Below are positions 16,550-24,786 of a stretch of DNA of 29,562 bases, in pieces. Source of the DNA: CAZJAT01 sp964544145 (GTDB taxonomy: Bacteria > Hydrothermota > 32-111); assembly GCA_964544145.1 (NCBI GenBank), contig CAZJAT010000024.1:1-29562 (forward strand), given 5' to 3'. The position numbers and the translations under genes are program-made. Positions within the stretch are counted from its first letter, which is position 1. Each line of letters opens with the position of its first letter. The notes below the pieces were generated by a model that was not told the origin of the DNA, made no database searches, and was given only the letters and a program-made list of their open reading frames with translations.

Positions 16550-16579
16550 ATTATACTATGTAATGTTAAATTATGTCAA
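16550..16579 (-). promoter_or_regulatory. Consensus sigma-70-type promoter for the barrel operon
   Basis: On the minus strand TTGACA (16574-16579) and TATAAT (16550-16555) are both perfect hexamers, 18 bp apart. Initiation near 16543 would leave only a few bases before the AAGGAGG of the leader ORF. This is the strongest promoter match seen in the window. Confidence 0.8.
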
Positions 16580-16613
16580 TAGTTATGTTTGTAATTGCAA
16601 AGATATAGATTTT

Positions 16614-18692
16614 ATGTACAATATGAATATGAAAAATCATATTATTTTATTTAGTTTAATCATATTCACATCATGTTCCATTTTCCATGATAATGTAAAA
16701 CAGCAGAATAACTCTGTAAGTGAACATAAGCATAATGGCTTTATTTTATCATGGTATATCAATAATGACGAGTCACAGCTCAATGCGGCTATTGAGAATG
16801 AAATAAACCCATATGCGCCGTATTTCAGCTTATATATGGTTTATTCGCATAACAGATACAATAAAACAGATAATCACATGTCAGCTGATTATAAGAAAAT
16901 CCATCAATATCTGTCTCAATATCCTGAAATTGATTTTATTGCAGATCTACCGAGATATTCGACTCTCTACAGGAATATATTCATACCATTTGATGGTGAA
17001 TTGCTCAAGCACCCATATATAAAGACATCCTTGTTTACATCAGAGCTTGATTCAATACAGCATGCATATGCACCCATAATGAGAATTCAATCAGCTGAAC
17101 CTGCAATCTATATGTATGACATGTCTACAGAGGGAAATAATATTGCAAGTATTGTTTTGACAAATGAATTCTTTTTAAATAAAAATAATGCATCTGTTTA
17201 CAGGAATGCCGATATCATTGATTTTTCTGTGAAATTGATTGATAATTCATCTCTATTCCTGATATCCATTCATAAAAATGAATCGCATTTTATTATATCC
17301 AATTCACAGGATTTTGCATATATGTATCAGGGAAAAAATAATATTGCTGATACAGTCATTATTTTTAATAATATATATAATTGGCAGATTGAATCTTTGT
17401 TTCTGGACTCTCTGTCAGGAGATAATTCATATATTAAAAAAATGCATATATTGGGTAAAAATGTGTTTATGGGTCCGGTTGTGTTCAAATATTCATATGA
17501 AAAATGTGCCGACATACTTAAGATGGTGATTGACAGCATATATGAACATGATAATCTGATGGGTTTTTACCTGATTGATGAGATTGAATATAAAGAGATG
17601 CTGTGTCTGGACAGATGGAAAGATGGTGAGAAAACAGATAAAAAATCATATCCACTGATATCACTCGTGGAAATGGCAGATGATTATATTGAGAAAAAAG
17701 GTAAAATTGCCTTTTCCCTTTCAAGTGCCGGATACAATTATCAGGATTCACTGCTCATGCTGTCTGACAATTACCACTCATTGAGAAATAATATCTTTAT
17801 GTTTGATACATACTCATACAGGGATGATTATATTGATGCAATAATTCAAGCACGCAAATCTGCTGATAAAAGAAACAGCCGCCTGATCATTGTTAATGAT
17901 GCTTATTCAGGAACAGGGAAAAAAGCATTGCCTTTCTATTTGATGAAATTCAAGTTTTTCACAGGTTTCATATATAATGCCAATGGCATGCTCTACTATA
18001 CCTATTCAAGGCCATTTGTTAATAATTTAAAGGATGTATTGAATGATGACAATAAGGTGAATATTGGTATGCTTGGTAAATTTGTTTATGATTATGATAT
18101 TATTGATATGTATGATAATAAACGGTATAATTATATTTTAAAAAATGAAAACCGTGCTTCTCTTGTAATGAGTAAAAACAATACAATCTGTTTTATATTT
18201 TCTGCCATTAATGGCCATGACAATTATTATGACCCATGCAGCATGGGCAGCATTGATTTCAGATTCAATACTGATAATCCCGATATAAATCAACTGCTTG
18301 AGAATGTCCATGACAGCGTGTTTGCCATATTAGACATCTCACCTTATTCATGCAATAAAAATTCTGCTCTATCAGGAATTTCATTTATTAACAGTGCTGC
18401 TATTACTGAAAAGGATAATATACTCAACACATTGAATACATTCCCATTCAATCATTTATTTCACCCCTATGATATAAGGATAATAATGCTGATTCCTTTA
18501 GATACACTGAATAATGATGAATTAAAAAACAGATACCCTCAGCTGATAATCAATGGTGAAGCATTGATTGATAATGTGCCAATCAATCTGAACAGTATGA
18601 TTGATTATCAAAAATGTATGAATAATGTAAAATTAATTAAACAGATTCCTTTTCCATATGATTCAATTCATTGCAGGTATATTATACCCTGA
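16614..18692 (+). CDS. Large lipoprotein of unknown function, possible TIM-barrel hydrolase
   Basis: About 692 residues, divergent from the barrel operon. In-frame ATGs lie at 16614, 16623 and 16629; none has a clear ribosome site, but a signal follows at once (MKNHIILFSLIIFTSC, Cys21 counted from 16614), so an earlier start at 16563 is unlikely. I recognise no family. Residues about 35-480 read like an alpha/beta barrel: repeated hydrophobic strands (FILSWYIN, FIADLPRYST, VFMGPVVFKY, FYLIDEIEY at 318-326, IAFSLSSAGY, NIFMFDTYSYRD, SRLIIVNDAYSG, FFTGFIYNANGMLYYTYS). The acidic strand end at D322/E323/E325 and the strand NIFMFDTYSYRD resemble features of TIM-barrel glycoside hydrolases, but no catalytic pair can be assigned. 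The C-terminal 200 residues look like a beta-sandwich. It converges on the oxidoreductase operon with a 15-base gap and no clear terminator. Codon usage looks AT-rich like its neighbours. Confidence 0.7.
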   Translation: MYNMNMKNHIILFSLIIFTSCSIFHDNVKQQNNSVSEHKHNGFILSWYINNDESQLNAAIENEINPYAPYFSLYMVYSHNRYNKTDNHMSADYKKIHQYLSQYPEIDFIADLPRYSTLYRNIFIPFDGELLKHPYIKTSLFTSELDSIQHAYAPIMRIQSAEPAIYMYDMSTEGNNIASIVLTNEFFLNKNNASVYRNADIIDFSVKLIDNSSLFLISIHKNESHFIISNSQDFAYMYQGKNNIADTVIIFNNIYNWQIESLFLDSLSGDNSYIKKMHILGKNVFMGPVVFKYSYEKCADILKMVIDSIYEHDNLMGFYLIDEIEYKEMLCLDRWKDGEKTDKKSYPLISLVEMADDYIEKKGKIAFSLSSAGYNYQDSLLMLSDNYHSLRNNIFMFDTYSYRDDYIDAIIQARKSADKRNSRLIIVNDAYSGTGKKALPFYLMKFKFFTGFIYNANGMLYYTYSRPFVNNLKDVLNDDNKVNIGMLGKFVYDYDIIDMYDNKRYNYILKNENRASLVMSKNNTICFIFSAINGHDNYYDPCSMGSIDFRFNTDNPDINQLLENVHDSVFAILDISPYSCNKNSALSGISFINSAAITEKDNILNTLNTFPFNHLFHPYDIRIIMLIPLDTLNNDELKNRYPQLIINGEALIDNVPINLNSMIDYQKCMNNVKLIKQIPFPYDSIHCRYIIP

Positions 18693-18707
18693 GCATATTT
18701 AAAAAAT

Positions 18708-19283
18708 TTATATTATCTTTATCGGAGAACAGAGATTGGTGCGTTTCTTTTTACCCAGATCAAAACCTGTTTCCAATGCATCCATATTGAGATTATATGA
18801 ATCCTTAGGCACGCGTTTCTTTACTGCCTTTCTCACATTGTCCTCTTTGAAGAATCCGCCCAGCACAGTGAGAATGCCCACACCTATAATATTGGACACA
18901 AGTGGATTATTAAATTTATCTCTCGCAGTTCTTGTTATGGGGAAACCCAGATAACGTGAGTTTAGCTTATCATAATTCTTGACATAGAAATCATCCAGCA
19001 CTATTATGCCGTTTTCCTTCAATTCATTCCTGTATGCATCATATGCTTCCTGCGACATACATAGGAGTAAATCAGCTGAAATGATCTCTAATGTATATAT
19101 ATTACCATCATCAATAATAACATCCGCCCTTGAGAGTTCCCCTCTTGCGGCAGCACCATATATCTGCGTCTGAACGACATTATATCCCTCAAAAATACCG
19201 GCCGCTTCTGATACAATCTTTGATGCAAGAATAATGCCCTGGCCTCCTGAACCTGCAAATCTCATTTCTGCTCTTAACATCAT
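18708..19283 (-). CDS. korC: 2-oxoacid:ferredoxin oxidoreductase, gamma subunit
   Basis: Gamma subunit of a four-subunit 2-oxoacid:ferredoxin oxidoreductase, 191 aa, the usual size. Family features: the opening FAGSGGQGIILASKIVSEAA, a QTQIYGAAARGELSRADVII segment, and the helical end VSNIIGVGILTVLGGFF. It has no cysteine cluster of its own. The start overlaps the beta-subunit stop (ATGATG; either methionine could be used, and the second, at 19280, is better spaced from AAGGGG). Last gene of the operon. Assignment to 2-oxoglutarate rather than to branched-chain 2-oxoacids or pyruvate rests on context. Confidence 0.9.
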   Translation of the reverse strand: MMLRAEMRFAGSGGQGIILASKIVSEAAGIFEGYNVVQTQIYGAAARGELSRADVIIDDGNIYTLEIISADLLLCMSQEAYDAYRNELKENGIIVLDDFYVKNYDKLNSRYLGFPITRTARDKFNNPLVSNIIGVGILTVLGGFFKEDNVRKAVKKRVPKDSYNLNMDALETGFDLGKKKRTNLCSPIKII

Positions 19284-20104
19284 TTACCCCTTTTTGTTTT
19301 TGCAATAATATTCTTTTCATATGTATCAACATACTCATCCCTGATCTCTTCAATAAAAATACCCACAGGTAATTTATCCTTTCTCTCTTCACTGTTCATG
19401 GATTCATATTTTTTTATTGATACTGCTTTTTCTGCCACATAATCAAGATTTTCATGCGGCTTTTTCATCTTATTACGCCTTCCGAGCTGAGTGGGGCATG
19501 TTGTCAACACATCAACAACGGAAAAACCCTTATGTGCTATGGCCTTTTCTATAATCTTATCCAATTGGAATATATGGAATGCATCACTCCTTGCAACAAA
19601 TGAGGCGCCTGCCGACATAGCAAGCTTTACAACATCAAATGATGGATCAATATTACCATATGGTGTTGTTGTTGCATAGAATCCGTTTGGAGTTGTTGGT
19701 GAGAATTGACCTCCTGTCATTCCGTATATTGCATTATTATATATAATTGCTGTAATATCAATATTCCTTCTGCATGCATGAATAAAATGATTGCCTCCTA
19801 TTGCCAGAGCATCTCCATCACCCATTACATTGATCACTTTTAATTTTGGATTTCCCATCTTGATACCCGTTGAAAAGGTCAATGACCTTCCATGTGTTGT
19901 ATGTAATGTGTTGAAATCAAGATATCCCGGTGTTCTGCCTGAACACCCGATTCCTGAAACAAAAGCAATATTGTTTTTATCAATCTGCAGCTTATCTATT
20001 GCTCTGATTATTGATGCCGTAATTATTCCATGACCGCATCCTGCACACCAGATATGAGGCAATTTATCTGTTCTTATATATTTGAATATATTCTCATTAT
20101 ACAT
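19280..20104 (-). CDS. korB: 2-oxoacid:ferredoxin oxidoreductase, beta (TPP) subunit
   Basis: Thiamine-diphosphate-binding subunit, about 274 aa. The start is placed at the ATG at 20104 because AAGGGGG lies six bases upstream; a TTG two codons earlier (20110) sits directly against that site. CAGCGHG near residue 20 and GCSGR near 50 are family-typical. The TPP motif is GDGDALAIGGNHFIHACRRN followed by a hydrophobic strand ending YNN. NAIYGMTGGQFSPTTP is also diagnostic. It uses electrons from 2-oxoacid cleavage to reduce ferredoxin, or runs in reverse to fix CO2. It overlaps korA by 8 bases and korC by 4. Confidence 0.93.
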   Translation of the reverse strand: MYNENIFKYIRTDKLPHIWCAGCGHGIITASIIRAIDKLQIDKNNIAFVSGIGCSGRTPGYLDFNTLHTTHGRSLTFSTGIKMGNPKLKVINVMGDGDALAIGGNHFIHACRRNIDITAIIYNNAIYGMTGGQFSPTTPNGFYATTTPYGNIDPSFDVVKLAMSAGASFVARSDAFHIFQLDKIIEKAIAHKGFSVVDVLTTCPTQLGRRNKMKKPHENLDYVAEKAVSIKKYESMNSEERKDKLPVGIFIEEIRDEYVDTYEKNIIAKTKRGK

Positions 20105-21236
20105 GGACAACCCCCTTGAGCTTGTTGAGAATTTCAGAAGGCGATATCAACTCTCCATTGGCTTTATTCAGCTGAGATATTCTGACATTCTTGTCATGCA
20201 GAGCTGCTTTCACCTCATTGACTATCTGTCCCATATTCATTTCTGGTACAAGGAAATGCCTGCATTTCTTTGCATATCTTCTCAATCTCTTTTCATTAAA
20301 CGGCCACACAGTTATAGGCCTGTACAGACCTGCCTTAATACCCAGTTTTCTTGCATCTTTAATGGCTCTCATTGCACTTCTTGCCACAGATCCGTAAGCC
20401 ACAATAATAATATCGGCATCGTCTGTCATACGTTCCTCATAGAAACTGAAATACTTCAATTTGTCCAAAACCTTTTCCCTCAGTCTATCCTGCAATTCCT
20501 GAACTACTTTGGCATTCATTGAAGGAAATCCCGTTTCATCATGCGTCAGCCCTGTAATATGGAATCTGTAACCATCTCCATAGGGTGCAAGCGGAGGCAC
20601 TTTGCCGAATGATGTATCATATGGTTTATATTTCTCTTTACGCGATGATGTCTTAATCCTGTTTTTTATCCTATAATGTGAACTATTGTATATCTCTACC
20701 TTTTCACTCATGTGGGCAATGATTTCATCAACCATAAGCAGAACGGGAATCCTGTACTGTTCTGCAAGATTGAATGCTTTTATAGTATATTCAAATGATT
20801 CTGCAACTGAACTGGGGCATAATGATATAATTTCATGATCTCCGTGAGTACCCCATTTTGCCTGCATAATATCCGACTGTGAGGGATATGTGGGCATACC
20901 AGTTGAGGGGCCGCCTCTCATTACATCAATAATAACAACCGGTATCTCTGTCATGATGGCAAATCCCAAATTTTCCTGTTTTAGTGAAAATCCCGGCCCA
21001 CTTGTTGCTGTCATTGTTTTAATTCCGGTCAATGATGCTCCTATGGCCGCTCCCATACCGGCAATTTCATCTTCCATCTGAATGAATTTTCCGCCCACTG
21101 TTGGCAGAAGTCTGGACATTTCTTCAGCAACCTCAGAGGAAGGTGTTATGGGATAGCCGCTGTAGAATTTGCATCCGGCAGTTATTGCTCCTCGAGCAAT
21201 TGCCTCATTACCTGTAAGAAGTTCAAGTTTACTCAT
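20097..21236 (-). CDS. korA: 2-oxoacid:ferredoxin oxidoreductase, alpha subunit
   Basis: Alpha subunit, 379 aa. It begins LLTGNEAIARGAITAGC and has FYSGYPITPSSEVAEEMS, the EDEIAGMGAAIGAS segment, the TSGPGFSLKQEN motif, and RGGPSTGMPTYPSQSDIMQA, all typical of the KorA/VorB type. A transketolase C-terminal-like part follows (about 250-379, ADIIIVAYGSVARSAMRAI). AGGAG precedes the ATG at 21236. The KorA-like length and the absence of a fused gamma domain separate it from fused KorAC types. It overlaps fumarase beta by 8 bases. 2-Oxoglutarate is the most likely substrate, given that fumarase is in the same operon. Confidence 0.92.
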   Translation of the reverse strand: MSKLELLTGNEAIARGAITAGCKFYSGYPITPSSEVAEEMSRLLPTVGGKFIQMEDEIAGMGAAIGASLTGIKTMTATSGPGFSLKQENLGFAIMTEIPVVIIDVMRGGPSTGMPTYPSQSDIMQAKWGTHGDHEIISLCPSSVAESFEYTIKAFNLAEQYRIPVLLMVDEIIAHMSEKVEIYNSSHYRIKNRIKTSSRKEKYKPYDTSFGKVPPLAPYGDGYRFHITGLTHDETGFPSMNAKVVQELQDRLREKVLDKLKYFSFYEERMTDDADIIIVAYGSVARSAMRAIKDARKLGIKAGLYRPITVWPFNEKRLRRYAKKCRHFLVPEMNMGQIVNEVKAALHDKNVRISQLNKANGELISPSEILNKLKGVVHV

Positions 21237-21741
21237 CTTTACTCCTATTATTTAGAAGAGATTTACCCTTTCTGTTTATTGCAATAATAACAGGAAATTG
21301 GTCAATAGTAAATCTGAAAATTGATTCAGAACCCAGATCCCTGTACATCATAATTTTCTTTGTTTTTATCTTACTCCCATAAAGAGCCCCTAATCCGCCT
21401 AGAGCCATTATATATACCTTACTATATTTTCTGTGCACAAGCGTATCCTTATTTCCCTTGCCAATAATTGTACCAACATTATTCAAGAAGAGAAAATCCA
21501 GGTATGAATCCATTCTCTGCGCTGTTGTGGGACCGCATGAAATATATCCTCTTTCATTTTCCATTGTTGGTCCTGCATGATATATAACAGCATTTCTTAA
21601 AAAATCGGGAAATATTGATTCTTCTTTCAGCCTCTTTAATGCCTTATCCCTCAATGTATATACAGTACCGCTAAGGAAGAATGATGTTCCCTCATTGAGC
21701 TTATTTATCTGTTCAATATTGTCTGTATGCATTTGTATCAT
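21229..21741 (-). CDS. fumB: Class I fumarase, beta subunit (C-terminal type)
   Basis: Beta subunit of a two-subunit, Fe-S-dependent fumarase/L-tartrate-dehydratase-family enzyme, 170 aa (usual size about 170-190). Motifs: LSGTVYTLRDKALKRL, VIYHAGPTM, GPTTAQRMDSYLDFLF, IGKGN and GGLGALYGSKI. It completes the active site with the alpha subunit and interconverts fumarate and malate. The first ATG overlaps the alpha stop by 4 bases (ATGA); there is no separate ribosome site, so coupled translation is likely. The symbol refers to the beta subunit of the split enzyme, not E. coli FumB. L-tartrate dehydratase cannot be excluded by sequence alone. Confidence 0.86.
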   Translation of the reverse strand: MIQMHTDNIEQINKLNEGTSFFLSGTVYTLRDKALKRLKEESIFPDFLRNAVIYHAGPTMENERGYISCGPTTAQRMDSYLDFLFLNNVGTIIGKGNKDTLVHRKYSKVYIMALGGLGALYGSKIKTKKIMMYRDLGSESIFRFTIDQFPVIIAINRKGKSLLNNRSKDE

Positions 21742-22568
21742 AATATAATTGTTTTTACCCTTTCCTGAAAACAGCTGAAGGAAACCGTTACAGGCAGTGA
21801 TGTTATGTGTGATGGAGTTATTATTATCCTGCAGTCCAGCAATGTGTCTCCAAATCCAAGTCCCTGAACCCCAATATTCAGTTTTTTTGATTCTTCCAGT
21901 ATCAAAGCAGCAATGTATTTCTCATCATGTTTTCTATTGTGTCCGAATTTGCCGCTTAAAGCCATTTTACTCTTCAGAGCTGATTGTTCTACACTTCCGC
22001 CAATGCCTATACCCATTATATATGGCGGGCATGCTCTTGACGATGCTTCCTTCAGTGCATTCACAGCGAAATCTGCAACTGCATCCCTTTCTGACGATGG
22101 ATTCATCATTGTCATCTGCGTTACATTCTCAGATCCGCCGCCTTTTGCCATGACAGTTATTCTTGTATTAGTCCTATGTGAAGGTATTATATGTATAACT
22201 GGTTTATTGAAAAGCAATTTTCTCTTTTTATTCAGCGGATTTTCCACTATTGATGCCCTTAATCCTTTTTTCAGGCTTATATCACTGATAGCATTGTATG
22301 TGTATTGTTCAATATCCCCTTTTATGTATGTATCTTTTCCTGTTTCTATAAATATAATGGGGGTTCCCGTATCCTGACAAAGCGGTATTTTATATTTTTC
22401 CGCACAAGCAGCATTCTCAAGTATGCTGTTTTTTACCTGTTCCTGAATATCATTATCCGTTTTAAGGGTGTGAAAATAATTGAGAATCTTTTTATTTTGA
22501 ATGATGTTTATATTAAAATATGCTTGTGCAATTATCTCGGCAATATACTCCGAGTCAATTGTGTTCAC
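21738..22568 (-). CDS. fumA: Class I fumarase, alpha subunit (4Fe-4S)
   Basis: Alpha subunit, 276 aa, carrying the catalytic 4Fe-4S cluster. The three expected cysteines are visible: PLCQDTGTP, SRACPPYIMGIGIGG, and SFSCF near the C-terminus after the family phrase SHITSLPVTVS. KGGGSENVTQM is also diagnostic. The start codon is GTG (22568-22566), one base after the ferredoxin stop, with only a weak purine-rich site upstream, so it is probably translated by reinitiation. The enzyme is oxygen-sensitive in the family, in keeping with an anaerobe. Pairing of fumarase with a 2-oxoacid:ferredoxin oxidoreductase suggests a malate/fumarate to 2-oxoglutarate branch of the TCA cycle. Confidence 0.9.
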   Translation of the reverse strand: MNTIDSEYIAEIIAQAYFNINIIQNKKILNYFHTLKTDNDIQEQVKNSILENAACAEKYKIPLCQDTGTPIIFIETGKDTYIKGDIEQYTYNAISDISLKKGLRASIVENPLNKKRKLLFNKPVIHIIPSHRTNTRITVMAKGGGSENVTQMTMMNPSSERDAVADFAVNALKEASSRACPPYIMGIGIGGSVEQSALKSKMALSGKFGHNRKHDEKYIAALILEESKKLNIGVQGLGFGDTLLDCRIIITPSHITSLPVTVSFSCFQERVKTIIL

Positions 22569-22569
22569 A

Positions 22570-22836
22570 TCAATTCTTCTTTTTTGCCTTTGTCTTTTTG
22601 ATTTTCTTTTTACCGTTTTCTTCTATTTCAACATACTCACATGCTTCAACCTGTATGGCAAAATCCGGACAGCGCAATTCACACATATGGCATCCTATGC
22701 AGTCATCCGGTCTTGCAGCAACAACTATTGCATCAGCGTCAAGTTCCAATACATTTTTCGGACAATAATGCACACATAATGAACAGCCCTTGCAGAGATT
22801 CCTGTGTATTTTATGTAAAAATCCCTTTTTTGTCAT
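22570..22836 (-). CDS. korD: 2-oxoacid:ferredoxin oxidoreductase, delta (2x[4Fe-4S]) subunit
   Basis: An 88-aa ferredoxin-like subunit. Two complete clusters: CKGCSLCVHYCP (about 15-26) and CIGCHMCELRCP (about 46-57). The C-terminus is a lysine-rich tail (KKKIKKTKAKKKN), which is not typical of the family and may contact partner subunits. First gene of the operon, with GGAG (22842-22845) and the promoter at 22864-22891 upstream. In context it shuttles electrons from the TPP subunit to external ferredoxin. Confidence 0.9.
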   Translation of the reverse strand: MTKKGFLHKIHRNLCKGCSLCVHYCPKNVLELDADAIVVAARPDDCIGCHMCELRCPDFAIQVEACEYVEIEENGKKKIKKTKAKKKN

Positions 22837-22863
22837 TATTTCTCCATGTTCAATTACCTGCCT

Positions 22864-22891
22864 ATAATAATATTATTATCTTTTATGTCAA
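22864..22891 (-). promoter_or_regulatory. Promoter and palindrome of the ferredoxin/fumarase/oxidoreductase operon
   Basis: Minus strand: TTGACA (22886-22891), 16-bp spacer, TATTAT (22864-22869). A perfect 16-bp palindrome, ATAATAATATTATTAT, occupies 22864-22879, covering the -10 box and most of the spacer, where a repressor dimer would block polymerase. AT-rich palindromes can occur by chance in this genome. The opposite strand's promoter for the gene at 22982 must also lie in 22892-22970, but I find only isolated -10-like boxes (TATAAT at 22933-22938) without a good -35. Confidence 0.55.
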
Positions 22892-22981
22892 CCCATTTGC
22901 AGTTATTTTATAATATCTGTTTACTATTGAAATATAATCAGAATTATGATTTAATAAATAATTACATGATGGAGGTAAATT

Positions 22982-23281
22982 TTGGAAAGAAAAGATATTA
23001 TAAAGGCACTATCCGGTGTTATCGATCCTGAAATAGGAATGGACATCGTAACACTGGGGCTGATATATAAGGTTGATATCAGCAATTCAATCGTTAATAT
23101 TGATATGACACTGACATTCTCGGGTTGTCCGCTGGCTAATATGATGATTCAACAGGCAAAAAGCAGTGTTGAATCCCTGGAAGGCATAACAGAGGTTAAT
23201 GTCAACCTGACATTTGAACCTCAATGGACTCAGGCAATGATATCTGAGGATAATTATCTTAAATTGGATTCAGATGAATAA
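22982..23281 (+). CDS. MIP18 / SufT-like (DUF59) Fe-S assembly factor
   Basis: A 99-aa single-domain DUF59 (MIP18 family) protein, as in SufT/PaaD-type Fe-S maturation factors. Signatures: SGVIDPEIGMDIVTLGLIY near the start and TFSGCPLANMM with the conserved cysteine (about residue 50), followed by VNVNLTFEPQW. The start is a TTG at 22982: GGAGG (22971-22975) is six bases upstream, and the nearby ATGs (22965, 22968) are in another frame that closes after 21 codons. First gene of a tightly packed operon, divergent from the Fe-S-rich oxidoreductase/fumarase operon, whose clusters it could help assemble. It overlaps the next gene by 8 bases. Confidence 0.88.
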   Translation: MERKDIIKALSGVIDPEIGMDIVTLGLIYKVDISNSIVNIDMTLTFSGCPLANMMIQQAKSSVESLEGITEVNVNLTFEPQWTQAMISEDNYLKLDSDE

Positions 23282-23630
23282 GCGAAATTCATTCTATGCC
23301 TTTTTTTTCTTGATGCTGGGCATTATCATTGTCATGCTTTGGATTGCCAAACCTGCAACATATTTCTCAACCAGAGAGCTTTCCGCTGAAGCAAAATATA
23401 TTGTTCAAGCATTGGAACTCAATGAGCAGATATGCGAGTACAGAAGGGAATACGGATATCTGCCTGCATCCCTTTCACACATTTCACATATAGGACAGGA
23501 TTCCCTGAATATGCTATTTGAATATATTATAGGCAATGATTCATATACACTTAGAACAAAAATACCAATAAATGATACATTCCTTATTATTACCGGAGAT
23601 TCCATACAAAAATACCCGCATGATGAATAG
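23274..23630 (+). CDS. Small membrane-anchored protein, unknown
   Basis: 118 aa. One N-terminal membrane helix (about 8-26, FYAFFFLMLGIIIVMLWIA) and a periplasmic remainder with YIVQALELNEQICEYRREYGYLPASLSHI. A hydrophobic N-terminus followed by a helix and a Y-L-P-x-S-L phrase recalls type II secretion pseudopilins, but no prepilin peptidase site (G before F-T-x-x-E) is visible, so I make no family call. It overlaps the upstream gene by 8 bases and alanine racemase by 11, implying coupled translation. Confidence 0.65.
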   Translation: MNKRNSFYAFFFLMLGIIIVMLWIAKPATYFSTRELSAEAKYIVQALELNEQICEYRREYGYLPASLSHISHIGQDSLNMLFEYIIGNDSYTLRTKIPINDTFLIITGDSIQKYPHDE

Positions 23631-24786
23631 AACCTGGGTTGAAATTAATATTGACAATATACTCCTTAATATATCTAAATTAAGGACATTCATGTCTAAA
23701 AATACAGGAATACTTGCAGCAGTGAAGGCAAATGCATATGGACATGACAGTATTGAGATATCCCGTGCCATAACAGAACATGTTGAAATATTCGGTGTTG
23801 CATCAATAGATGAGGCTTTGGAATTACGCGAGAATAATATTGATAAACCCATATTGATACTCTCACCAACAATTGAATCGGATATAAAACGACTTGTTGA
23901 TAATAATTGTATGCCAAATGTTAATTCAATTGAATATGCAGAGAAATTAAACAGTTACTGCCATAAGAAAAACATACAATTTCCCATTCATATTGAGATT
24001 GACACAGGGATGAATAGGACAGGTATTGATTTCAATGACAGTGTGAATGCCATTGAAATGATATCTAAAATGAAGAGTATCCGTATTGAGGGTATTTTTT
24101 CACATTTTGCAGAAGCAGAAAAAAACACACCATTTACTATTGAACAAAAGCAAAGATTTGATATAATTATACATAAGTTGAAAAGTAAAGGTATATTATG
24201 CCATTATTTGCATTTAGCAAATTCTGCAGCCATTGTCAATGCTGAAAATGCACAGTACAATCTGGTGAGACCGGGCATAATGATGTATGGACAATACACA
24301 TCCGACAATCTCAAGCCAAAGCTTGAATTGAAACCTGCAATGACAATGAAATCGCGTATTTGTCAGATTAAGAATATTGATAAGGGGGATACAGTTTCAT
24401 ACACACGTTCATTCACTGCAGATAAACCCATGAGAATAGCCACTGTGCTTATAGGATATGCAGATGGATATTCACGATTACTCTCTAATAAGGCTTATAT
24501 GTATCTGAAGAATAAAAGATGTCCCGTAATAGGAAAGGTGTGCATGGATCTTACAATGATTGATATATCGGCATTCAAGGAAAATGATATTCATCCGGGA
24601 GATGAAGTGGAGATATTCGGAGAACATATACAGATTGATGAATTGGCTAATATGTCCAATATGATAAATTATGAAATTATGACAGGAGTGGGACCAAGGG
24701 TTCCCAGAGTCTTTTTAAAGAATAATAAAATATATAAAACTAAAAATATTATGGCAAATGCAAATAGGGGGAATAATGACGAATAA
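23620..24786 (+). CDS. alr: Alanine racemase
   Basis: PLP enzyme converting L- to D-alanine for peptidoglycan; 388 aa, normal size. The PLP lysine is K36 in AAVKANAYGH, and the second catalytic base is the tyrosine in DTVSYTRSF (Y261). Other motifs: IEIDTGMNRTGID, HLANSAA, RPGIMMYGQY, IGYADGYSRLLSN, and GKVCMDLTMIDIS. The start is at one of two adjacent ATGs (23620 or 23623), inside the end of the previous gene; an in-frame ATG at 23572 would add a non-homologous extension. The ribosome site is weak and translation is presumably coupled. It overlaps the next gene by 11 bases. Confidence 0.95.
   Translation: MMNRTWVEINIDNILLNISKLRTFMSKNTGILAAVKANAYGHDSIEISRAITEHVEIFGVASIDEALELRENNIDKPILILSPTIESDIKRLVDNNCMPNVNSIEYAEKLNSYCHKKNIQFPIHIEIDTGMNRTGIDFNDSVNAIEMISKMKSIRIEGIFSHFAEAEKNTPFTIEQKQRFDIIIHKLKSKGILCHYLHLANSAAIVNAENAQYNLVRPGIMMYGQYTSDNLKPKLELKPAMTMKSRICQIKNIDKGDTVSYTRSFTADKPMRIATVLIGYADGYSRLLSNKAYMYLKNKRCPVIGKVCMDLTMIDISAFKENDIHPGDEVEIFGEHIQIDELANMSNMINYEIMTGVGPRVPRVFLKNNKIYKTKNIMANANRGNNDE

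Noticed and set aside
18693..18707. Terminator between the lipoprotein and the oxidoreductase operon
   Set aside because: Only AT-rich sequence without a stable GC stem; insufficient to call.
22501..22779. Plus-strand open frames across the ferredoxin gene
   Set aside because: They lie opposite a protein with two complete 4Fe-4S motifs and carry no motif of their own.
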